The notes under the pieces: generated by a model
What the model saw: the letters and a program-made list of their open reading frames with translations, nothing else
Told to the model about the DNA's origin: nothing
Databases searched by the model: none
NCBI GenBank assembly: GCA_911728455.2
Contig: OU452222.1
Span: 4,564,108 to 4,628,107 of the forward strand
Direction: 5' to 3'
Length of the DNA: 64,000 bases
DNA from: Marthasterias glacialis
Taxonomy: Eukaryota > Echinodermata > Asteroidea > Forcipulatida > Asteriidae
Program-made: the position numbers and the translations under genes
Shown: piece by piece, positions 56,801 to 64,000 of the stretch
How positions within the stretch are numbered: the stretch's first letter is position 1
How the letters are laid out: each line of letters starts with the position of its first letter

Positions 56801-59800
56801 AAAATTTCTCAAATATTTCACAATGGCTTTTTCTTAACTGTATCAGGAGATTTTTCCCAAATTACTCAAACTGGTCTTCTCACAACGTCAAGGCTGTCTA
56901 GCATTGAAACACAAGAACACACAGCACACAACCACTGTGTAATCAGTAATGTCAACACAACAAACATGCTGGCAAGTTAGAGTGCTTCACCAGTTAACGA
57001 CAGAAGGCGTGCATACATGCCCAACATTTACGGTCACGCAAGCACAAGTTGGATAAACGCTTTTTTTTTTTGTATACACCCCGAACGCATTAACAGGCGC
57101 AGACATTCCGTTGTGTAGCATGCACAGGCATGCACTCACTAAGCAATGCTATGTTTCCCCCTGTACAAAGAGGGACAAAGGGTACTGGAATTCATGCTCA
57201 AAATCTCCCACTTTCCATTACTGTGTAATCCCTGATTCCAGACCTTAGTCTTCTTGTTGTAGGAACAAGAATTATAAGATAACAATAGGCTGCCACCATT
57301 GTTTAACACTGTATTCGCCATATGGGAGATAAATCTGAGATTCCAGCAAGGGTTGGCAGATTCACGGTGAACACATTCCGAACATTCAGAATGTTTGTAT
57401 TCTTAAAAACACAAATTATTCTGACAGCTCAGAAAAACTGATCCCGTGCTTGAACGCGCAAACATTTCGGAAATCCCGGTGCCAAGTGGTTAACGGAAAA
57501 ACAGTGATTTTTATTTGGGAGGCCTTGTTCTACACCCATGTGCAGTGTTGTAGTCAAGACCTGGAAGTCCGAGACGGAGACCATGTCATTCAAGACTGAG
57601 ACCAAGACTGAGGATCAGCCCTTCCAAGACCGAGACCAGCCCTTCCGAGACCGAGACTTTTGCAGGCCGAGGCCAAGGCTGAGACCGAGACCTGAGACTG
57701 CAAAAAAAAGGTCTTAAAGACCAAGACCAGGTCTCGAGACCTACCACACTGCCCATGTGTAGACCATGGTCATTGGAAACTCACCTGCCATGTGCCAATG
57801 TCTTCGGCCGACTGGCCAAAAGGTCGTTGGCACACACGGCTGATCTTAAAGGCATCCGAGCGTATCTCAATGAAGTTGTTGAATAAAGCCCAGACTGCCG
57901 CCAGGGGGTAGACAGCCGAGAAGAGAAAGACGTATCCAAACTGAAGGAGAAGCTCCAGGTAGTCGTCAAATGTACCCTGGAAAACATCCAAATATGGTTG
58001 ATGATGTTATTTTCTTGCAATAATAATAACTTGGGAGGCTCATCATCCAACTGAAGTAGCCTGTGGATTTTTTTTCCACAGGACTCACAAAGAAATTAGT
58101 ATACGGTGCTTATAATAACATAAATAATACCAAAGTCTTATATAATGCACATATCTATCAACAATTAGGCACTCAAGGCGCTTATTACTACTTTAAAAGT
58201 TTTTGAATTATGAGACATATTTATGTAGCACCTTATAAGGGTTTACAAGGTGCTGCGGCCCACTCAGCAGCCACTGTCAGAAACACCGGGGCAAACCCCT
58301 TATCTTAACGATAAGTGTAACTGGGTTCTTTTATGTGCATTGCACAATGCATGGGACCTACGGCTTTACATCCCATCCGAAGGGCGAAGCAACAACGGTT
58401 AAGTGTCTTGCTTTAATAAGGACACAAGTGTCAAGACCGGGACTCGAACCCACACTCTGCTGATCAGAAACACCAGAGCTTGAGTCCGGTGCACTTGACC
58501 ACTCAGCCACGAAACATGTGCATATATATAGTCTGTACTGTATCTGTAATATATAGTCGGCAAAGCATCCTTACGGAAACATCACACCAACTTGTGGGAG
58601 CCAGTTACAGCTACTAACCACGCCAGAAACACCAGGACGAACCCCTTCTCTTAGCGGTAAATGTTTCTAGGTGCTTTTATGTGAGTTGATAGATATTGAT
58701 ACAAAACACGGGACCTTCACATCCTATCTGAAGGACGAAGCAATAATGGTTAAGTGTCTTGCTAAAGGACACAAGTGTCAAGACCAGGTCCCGAACCCAC
58801 ACTCTGCTGATCAGAAACACCAGAGCTTTAGTCCAGTGCGCTTGACCGCTCGGCCACGACACGCCATCTTAGACATCTTAGGTCAATCTTCAAGGTAAAC
58901 ATCCCCACCCCCGTCCTCCTTCCTCCATCCCCATAAACTCGTCCCATCCTTACAGGGTACACATCCATTTTGCTCTGCTCCGCAGCCAGTCCCGTGGCAG
59001 CCTCCACGTTCACATCATCATCTTTCTTCTTCTCCGCAGCGCCCATGACGTTGTCTCCTTTCCTCCAGAAGCGCAGGATGAGATACGGCAGGCCAGTCTC
59101 TAAGAACTGCTCGATGAGTTGCTGAACGATCAGCAGGGTCGCTAAGTACTGAGATCAAAAAAAGAGTATTTCTGCTGTTATTTCATTTTTTCTTAATTTA
59201 ATGTACGAGAAATTGTTGTAGCTGGGAGACTTCAAAGTCTGAAACAAAATTCAAGACCACAGCTCATTCCATAGAGCTTTTTTAATTAAAAAAAAATCTT
59301 ATTATGCAATTCGCCCATCACAAGGCCCAAAGGCCACTCGAGGTGTGGGCTACTTTTTGAAGGGATAGAAACCTGCCCCAATGCGTAGAAACAAGACATG
59401 GCGATATGTAAACGCAAGTCTCTTCACAGCACAACTAAGAACAGAGAGGGGTAAATGAATCTGTCGTGAGACAAACATAACTTCCTCTTCCCCTATTTGA
59501 AGCAATTACTTGAGTGTCTTGCTCAAGGCCTCAAGTGTCGTGACCGGGATTCGAATCCACATCCTGATTACTTGGCCACCAGAGCTTGAGTCTGATACAC
59601 TAAACTGCCCGGCCACGACACGCTACAAAAGAGCCGCAAAAAGCACAACAAGAATAAAACTATTTATATATTCGGTGTTTTTTAGGCCAAGTAGGTCCCT
59701 CAATGCGCCGTACAAGATGATTACCCCTATTTATCCGGCCCTTAGCATTTCTGAAACCATCTCACTCAACTCCATAGGATTATGCAGTACCGGCGACTGA

Positions 59801-62800
59801 ATTGGGCCCACAGGTTGCTAACCATTTACATCAACAAAGGATGCAAGTGTCAAGACCAGGACTCGAACCCACACTCTTGTTGATCAGAAACACCAGAGCT
59901 TGAGTCCAGTGTGCTTGACCACTCAACCAACACTCGCCATGGTAGATTGTCTTACCTTTTTCAGTCTGAGCATGTCTTGTTGGTAGAAGGCAATGTAGAA
60001 CAAAGCCATGAAGCAATTGGCAAAATCAAACTGTTCCGAATCAAAAAACAAACAAAAGCAATTGATTAAGCTAATATTTAAAAACAAATAAATAAGGTTG
60101 CACTATTGGAGAAAAAGATACAAAATTGCATAATATTTCATGAAAATTTAGATTAGGTAAAACTGAATGCTCCAAATCTGAAACAGTATGAACCCATGTT
60201 TCATTCTCATTAAAAGCTACAAAATATTTTGGACACAATGCACACAATGAAAGTAGTTCCGGTCGGCTATCCCAAGATGCATTGGGGGAAAGTTATTATT
60301 GTTATTATTATTGGTTTATAAAAATTCAAACTTCGCAGCCCTAGAGCTGAATTATGTTTAAAATATATGGATATACAACGAGTTGGCATTCAGGTAGCTC
60401 TTGTTGGGGGCTCACCTGGATGACCACACCCGGGTCGATCCGGACAAGCTAATCGAACGCACCCTATACTGCAAGTCCATTAAAAACCAACATTGCAGAT
60501 GAGGTTTTCATTCAGACCTGGCAGATACACTCAGACCACTCTACTCGAACTTGAAAACTTTGACTCTATACTTCTTGTACTAAACGTTAAACTTACCACA
60601 ACCAGCTTCATGATCAGGTTGTTTTCATAAGTTGAATGCAGACGGTGGTTCTCTAAACAAGAAAGATATTCATTATTATTGTTATTATTATTTATTTGAC
60701 CACAACCGCACAGCATGAACAAACAAGTTATGTTCAAGGTCCTATGAATTAGAAATTTCTTCCAGTTTACAACTATAAAGTATGTGCATATTTGTTCCAA
60801 ATTTATAGCAGGTTTATATTGCAAAAACAAAAATAAATCTAAACATAGGGGTAAACTAGACCGCTCAGCCATGACACCCCAATGTGGGGTCCTCCATTAT
60901 TCAACCTATTGTTCCTTTTCTAAAGAATCCCTTTTTGGGGGTCCAATTGTTCCTATAGATCTTATGCATTGAGGTCGTCCAGATACCATCTTAGAGGTAA
61001 ATCGATGATTGAAACAATGGAAACGCACGGATTTGTACGCGCGGCCCACAGGATTATTATTATTATTAATTAATTCTGTTTGTAAAGCCAAGGGTTCTCA
61101 GAAAGCGAACTCAATCACTATACTGGCCAAGAACCCTATGGAGACAAGACAAGGAAGGAAATTCCAGTTTTTAGATGTGGGAGGAAAACCCCAGAGATTT
61201 AAACCAGGGAAAACCCACGCAATCAGATAGAGACTGAAAACCAAATCCACTTAGTGCCCCCCGGCAAGATTTGAACCGGGGTCCTAGAGGTGAAAGGCAA
61301 AGGAAAGATACCACTATGCCAACCCAACCACAGGATTTTCCAATGAACAGCCTCCTTTTGACCTCTAGGCGAGGGCGCCCTACTCAAATGACATCATATG
61401 CATAAGGTCCATTGATATTACCTTGTGGGGTCCATTGTTCTGTTGGTGTCAGGACCCCACAATGTCCAGTGCATAAGGGCACTCAAACACAAAAAAAAGT
61501 TGTTATAAAATTTACAAAGATCATTTTTAGCAGTAAACAAGACTCCAACACCCTTACCCCAGTCGTTGAGGAATGACGCCAGCTGCCGATAGAACTTATT
61601 GATGATGACGATGGTGACCGCGTAGACCATGCTGGGCAAGAGGAACACACCCTGGCCAGGCATCTTAGTGATGTCCATCTTACGCTTGATGTAATCCTCA
61701 CAGGTGAAGCTACCCAGCATGATAGCAAACGACACCAGGAGAAAGAAGATGATGACAGGAATGGACACACCAACCTTGTCAAAGAAATAAATGAAAATCA
61801 AGTTGGAAAATAAATGAAAATCATGTTCTGGTGGCTAAGTCATCAGGATGTGGGTTCGAATCATGGTCGCGACAATTGCGGAAGAGGCAGTTATGTTTGT
61901 CTCGCAACAGATTCATTTACCCCTCCCTGTTCTTAGCTGTGCTGTGAAGAGACTTGCGTTTATATCTCGCCATGTCTTGTTTCTGCGCTTTGGGGCAGGT
62001 TTCTATCCCTTCAAAAAGTAGCCCACACCTCGAGTGGCCTTTGGGCCTTGTGATGGGTGAAATGCATTTTTAAAAAAATAAATAAAAAATAAATGAAATA
62101 TGCTGAATACAGAATACACTTGCCTTGCGAGTTGAAGCCGTATGGCTGCATTCATGTTTTTCAATTAAATTTAGTTCAATTCAATTCAATTCAACATTTA
62201 TTTCATACTACTCTTCTGGATATAAAACATACTAAATACAAAATATTACATAGATGGGAATTAATAATAAGAACAAAAAGGTGAACACCTTTTTCAGACA
62301 TGCATTTGGACTCCCCAAACTGCAGACCATGGGCAAGACATTGGCAGTGTCTGCCATAACTGCAAGGGGGTCTTTTGACCCAATTCACCTGATGTCATCA
62401 TTACAATAATCTTGGTTGCGCCATTTTGAAAGTCAATGTCTCTGTGTGTTATCCAGTATAGAGTGAATTTTATGCGATGCTGTGTTTAAACGATTTACCT
62501 GTTGTGTCCCAAAATAATGAGCGTGGCACAGTCGCCGTGTATGACGTGCACGCAAAGGGTCAATAGACCTTGTGCATGTGACGTCAACGACAGATCACCA
62601 AAATGATTGCAAGCTGTCGTTGTATATATTTCAGTCAGGTGCAACTGTTACAATTATCTGGTACGCGACAGAAGGTACAATATTGATCAAATCACTGAAA
62701 AGAAATATCGTTTGCGTTCCGCTAAATTATGTGACGTCTTGATAAAGTTTTGTGTAATTTTACCACATAAAATCTTTTTAAACTCAAAATTCAAAACATC

Positions 62801-63380
62801 TTCATTATGAAAGTAAGCTTGGTAAGTCAATTCATCAAGTGGCGTAATAGTTTTCAGTTTTTTGGAAACGATTACAATATTCCCGCTCGAATCTTTTAAA
62901 TAGTTTCAATATAGACACGAAACTTGTGTACTTTTCATATGGAGAGGTGATCACCAAAATGGTTACATTAAAGGCATGTGTGTGATCTGTGTCGAAGTCG
63001 CGCAAGGTCTACAGGGAGATAGATTACCTTTTTGAGAGTACGCTTCCATTTTGGGTAATGAGGCTCCTCACGCCCGGTGATCGGGTTACGGTAGAGCGGC
63101 CCGTAGAACTGCGGGCGCGGCTCCTCAAACTTCACCATGCCGTAGGTGCCCCAGGCGTAGGCCATCGCAGAGCACTTACGCTTCCAGGCCTCCAGGAAGA
63201 GCGTGGTCCAGATGAGATTGAAGATGGCGAAGACCGCGTAGCCGTGACTGGGAGGTCCCCAGAAGGTGATGAGATAGTACAGGAGACCCACGGAGGCCGG
63301 TAGGACCAGGGCAGCTGTGTAGAATCCCAAGAAGGAGAAGTAGATGGCCAGGGCTTCACCAAAATACTCACGGATTTGCT
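53719..63380 (-). CDS. ANO10: Anoctamin-10 gene, 3' nine exons (5' part outside window)
   Basis: Nine exons join to 475 residues with consistent phases and end in TGA. The order and key words match human ANO10 from YFGE through EEPRPQF, FLLPSMVYA, ENHRL, LATLLI, GTFDDYLEL, VYPLAA and NN.IEI to a charged tail. It covers the anoctamin transmembrane core, about ten membrane segments. Acids at Ca-site positions known in TMEM16A are visible: LETGLPY (segment 6), YLELLLQFGY (7), NNFIEIRSDAF (8). The family are Ca-activated channels or lipid scramblases; ANO10 is linked in humans to a recessive ataxia. Missing: the N-terminal cytoplasmic domain (about 190 residues). ANO8 is the nearest alternative, but GTFDDYLEL and ENHRL favour ANO10. 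Confidence 0.93.
54432..54548 (-). CDS. ANO10: ANO10 exon h (residues 407-445)
   Basis: TTTTCACAG acceptor, AAAATG-gtgagc donor; 117 nt. Encodes HILLGLKAAIAILIPDLPKW, ending the last membrane segment, then the cytoplasmic ELAREEFESRQAFLKM. Confidence 0.94.
55857..55988 (-). CDS. ANO10: ANO10 exon g (residues 363-406)
   Basis: GGGACAG acceptor, TTTGAG-gtgaga donor; 132 nt. Encodes VVFEVMGIIAVLTNTALMAM (ninth segment) and FFPEMTVTHYILMFVAFE, the start of the last segment. Confidence 0.95.
56032..56362. repeat. MITE family C, copy 3 (ANO10 intron)
   Basis: TAAAGCCCCAGCTCAACATT at the left and AATGTTGAGTTGGGGCTT at the right. It lies just beyond the acceptor of ANO10 exon g, in the upstream intron. 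Same family as 4922-5270. Confidence 0.75.
56450..56668. mobile_element. TIR element with a box B-like word in its loop
   Basis: Arms of about 75 bp: ACCCATACACCGATGTGT and the inverse ACACATCGGTGTATGGGT. Next come GCACTGT(T/A)TACTC and CTGTGAAAAAA. The centre has GTTGGTTCGAATCTCACTCG, which looks like a tRNA T-arm. Related end words occur at 16915-16955 (TAAGCACTGTATACTCG) and 58066-58112. Confidence 0.75.
57100..57350 (+). repeat. Interspersed repeat family B, 5' type (ANO10 intron)
   Basis: Close to 2150-2440: GTAGCATGCACAGGCATGCA, GGGTACTGGAATTCATGC, GTGTAATCCCTGATTCCAGA, GGCTGCCACCATTGTT. Lies between ANO10 exons f and g. Confidence 0.7.
57535..57759. mobile_element. hAT-like MITE with perfect 8-bp target duplication
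   Basis: The element 57543-57751 starts CAGTGTTGTAGTCAAGACC and ends GGTCTCGAGACCTACCACACTG. The 8-mer CCCATGTG flanks both sides exactly (57535-57542, 57752-57759). The interior consists of GAGACC/CAAGAC repeats. It ends 25 bp beyond the ANO10 exon f donor, inside the intron. Confidence 0.85.
57785..57976 (-). CDS. ANO10: ANO10 exon f (residues 299-362)
   Basis: TTTTCCAG acceptor, TGGCAG-gtgagt donor; 192 nt. Encodes GTFDDYLELLLQFGYVFLFS, VYPLAAVWALFNNFIEIRSD and QSAEDIGTWQ. This is the best-conserved exon and holds segments 7 and 8 with their acidic residues. Confidence 0.96.
58200..58520 (-). repeat. SINE family A, tRNA-derived (ANO10 intron)
   Basis: On the minus strand the head reads GTGGCTGAGTGGTCAAGTGC (box A-like) and GGGTTCGAGTCCCGGTC (box B), then the body GACACTTAACCGTTGTTGC, ending near 58240. 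Same family as 58550-58866. Confidence 0.8.
58550..58866 (-). repeat. SINE family A, full-length (ANO10 intron)
   Basis: Minus strand: TCGTGGCCGAGCGGTCAAGC, TGGTGTTTCTGATCAGCAGA, GGGTTCGGGACCTGGTC, GACACTTAACCATTATTGC, then tail CTCCCACAAGTTGGTGTGAT. About 315 bp. The window's first 116 bases are the same tail. Confidence 0.85.
58954..59148 (-). CDS. ANO10: ANO10 exon e (residues 234-298)
   Basis: GATCTCAG acceptor, TACCCT-gtaagg donor; 195 nt. Encodes YLATLLIVQQLIEQFLETGL (sixth segment, with the conserved Glu of LETGLP), then a charged loop, AAEKKKDDDVNVEAA, which is longer in acids than most and poorly conserved. Confidence 0.95.
59280..59630 (-). repeat. SINE family A2, same head, other body (ANO10 intron)
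   Basis: Minus strand head GTGGCCGGGCAGTTTAGTGT with GGATTCGAATCCCGGTCACG. The body is GTTTGTCTC(A)CGACAGATTC, TGTGCTGTGAAGAGACTTGC and CCACACCTCGAGTGGCCTTT. The body recurs on the plus strand at 61805-62075. Two families thus share one tRNA-like head type. Confidence 0.8.
59829..59940 (-). repeat. SINE tRNA-like head only (ANO10 intron)
   Basis: GGTTGAGTGGTCAAGCACAC and GGGTTCGAGTCCTGGTC on the minus strand, then GACACTTGCATCC, with the body missing. It begins 16 bp from the ANO10 exon d donor. Confidence 0.75.
59956..60030 (-). CDS. ANO10: ANO10 exon d (residues 209-233)
   Basis: CGGAACAG acceptor, AAAAAG-gtaaga donor; 75 nt, phase 0. Encodes FDFANCFMALFYIAFYQQD and MLRLKK, the fifth membrane segment. 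A SINE head (59829-59940) lies 16 bp beyond the donor. Confidence 0.95.
60597..60652 (-). CDS. ANO10: ANO10 exon c (residues 190-208)
   Basis: TTGTTTAG acceptor, GTTGTG-gtaagt donor; only 56 nt. Completes the split Glu codon and encodes ENHRLHSTYENNLIMKLVV. The ENHRL word is strongly conserved in ANO10. Small exon, phase-consistent on both sides. Confidence 0.95.
61066..61340 (-). repeat. tRNA-Glu-like SINE (ANO10 intron)
   Basis: Minus strand: GGCATAGTGGTATCTTTCC, CTTTCACCTCTAGGACC, CCGGTTCAAATCTTGCC, then a body with GGGTTTTCCCTGGTTTAAAT and GTTTTCCTCCCACATCTAAA. The CTTTCACC stretch resembles the anticodon arm of tRNA-Glu. A third SINE type in this gene. Confidence 0.7.
61558..61774 (-). 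CDS. ANO10: ANO10 exon b (residues 118-190)
   Basis: TTTGACAAG acceptor, TGGG-gtaagg donor; 217 nt, ending one base into a codon. Encodes VGVSIPVIIFFLLVSFAIML (third segment), the extracellular loop with CEDYIKRKMD, and PSMVYAVTIVIINKFYRQL (fourth segment). Confidence 0.95.
61805..62080 (+). repeat. SINE family A2, plus-strand copy (ANO10 intron)
   Basis: GGTGGCTAAGTCATCAGGAT, GTGGGTTCGAATCATGGTC, TGTGCTGTGAAGAGACTTGC, CCACACCTCGAGTGGCCTTT, ending in an A-rich tail with AAATAAATAAAAAATAAATG. It starts about 30 bp from ANO10 exon b and is the inverse of 59280-59630. Confidence 0.8.
63028..63380 (-). CDS. ANO10: ANO10 exon a (residues 1-117 of the visible part)
   Basis: CTCATTTCAG acceptor, AAAAAG-gtaatc donor; 353 nt, starting with two bases of a split codon. 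Encodes QIREYFGEALAIYFSFLG, the first membrane segment, LITFWGPPSHGYAVFAIFNL with the second, then EEPRPQFYGPLYRNPITGRE. The EEPRP block is a family hallmark. The exon before it should carry the FPLH motif and is not in the window. Confidence 0.95.
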
Positions 63381-63539
63381 CTGAAATGAGACCAATAAGA
63401 AATTATTCTTACGTTTTTGTTTTTTTCTCATAATGAAACTGAGAGTGACAAACTTACTTACTGATGAATCCAGTAACCAGAGAGTACAGGCTATGATTCA
63501 GAAACACCAGGGTAATCTGGTGCAAGACATGTTACAAAT

Positions 63540-63910
63540 AATTCTTCCTCCTTTGGATGGGACATAAAGCCTTAGAACCAAGTACACTTGTCGTTAAGAG
63601 AAGGGGTTGGCTGTGAGCCGGCAATCGAGCCATTGTTCCGTGTTTAGTGCCAGTCCTATGCCGAAGGTAACGGTCGATGTTTTGCAATTCACGCTGTGTG
63701 AATTTGACATTTTCTCAGTCAAGAAACAAAAACAGACGATCCAACAAAGAAAATCTTTCTTCTCTTGGCATTGTCAAGTCAAGGTTTCTTTGTGCCAGTG
63801 GTACCCTCAAAGAAAAAATATTCCGGCAATTCTGCACAAAGATTCCCACCAGGAGGATGGGACAAAAAAAAAAGAACTCTGGCGGCAACTGGTTACTGAC
63901 ACAAGCTTCA
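63540..63910 (+). repeat. SINE fragment and family B repeat (ANO10 intron)
   Basis: 63545-63607 carries TTTGGATGGGACATAAAGCC and CGTTAAGAGAAGGGGTTGG, a SINE body piece. 63610-63910 is the 3' half of family B (GAGCCGGCAATCGAGCCATT, TTTTGCAATTCACGCTG, TGTCAAGTCAAGGTTTCTTT). The 113-aa frame here is not a gene. Confidence 0.7.
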
Positions 63911-64000
63911 CGACCAGCCAAGGCAGGATTTCTACTCCCATTCTTTAACCACTTTATAACAATATTGAAAAAAAGTTTTTGGGATTTCCGGAATTTGTTT

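Noticed and set aside
58441..58520. tRNA gene (box A and box B words present)
   Set aside because: The sequence continues into a SINE body shared with several other copies. Heads at 58800, 59550, 59880, 61270 and 61830 are of the same sort.
60531..60872. 113-aa minus-strand frame as an extended ANO10 exon
   Set aside because: Only 60597-60652 is flanked by acceptor and donor and fits the phases. The rest is intron translated through.
62989..63303. 104-aa plus-strand frame opposite ANO10 exon a
   Set aside because: It is a shadow of the minus-strand coding exon. The minus frame matches the anoctamin family and has proper splice borders.

Overview
The window is animal nuclear DNA: AT-rich, intron-rich and packed with repeats. 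It has tRNA-derived SINEs, many foldback and MITE-type elements, a 176-bp satellite, minisatellites and a telomere-like array. There are no bacterial-style operons, ribosome binding sites or CRISPR arrays. The SINE and MITE mix, and an ANO10 gene clearly alignable to the vertebrate protein, suggest a marine invertebrate deuterostome, perhaps an echinoderm. The species cannot be fixed from sequence alone.

The one confidently recognised gene is the 3' two thirds of anoctamin-10 (ANO10, TMEM16 family) on the minus strand, 53719-63380. Nine exons with GT-AG borders and consistent phases join into 475 residues ending in a stop codon. The first exons lie beyond position 64000. Its introns carry at least six SINE pieces, a hAT-type MITE with a perfect 8-bp target duplication, and several other elements.

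Positions 1-45060 hold a repetitive locus that looks like three relatives of one unrecognised gene. L1 (minus, about 7985 down to below 145) and L3 (minus, about 45060 down to about 36400) have homologous first exons, both ending in ATG directly at a gtgagt donor. Each is followed downstream by short exon-like cassettes. L2 (plus, about 19.5-27 kb) carries six tandem copies of a related cassette. Three of these have intact splice borders and are exactly 87 nt if the downstream AG is used. The L2 cassette contains a 10-bp perfect stem around a CATCAACA-type loop; several diverged copies keep pairing through G-U wobbles or different arm sequences. Some copies are broken by stops or lost splice sites, so the locus mixes intact and decayed units. 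One L3 exon (36859-37183) is a convincing but unrecognised coding stretch.

Layout: 0-8 kb, L1 cassettes among nested foldbacks (one with a perfect 9-bp target duplication, one carrying histone-type 3' stem-loops); 8-19 kb, tandem repeats rich in AATAAA and a dead LINE end; 19-28 kb, L2, a 2.5-3 kb segmental duplication and a 20-bp minisatellite; 28-36 kb, AT-rich DNA, a telomere-like array and degenerate repeats; 36-45 kb, L3, a dead DIRS-type retroelement and a hammerhead-ribozyme-like hairpin; 45-47 kb, the 176-bp satellite; 47-53 kb, mostly unassigned; 53.7-63.4 kb, ANO10.

All homology statements are by eye and from memory of protein families. No search or folding program was run.
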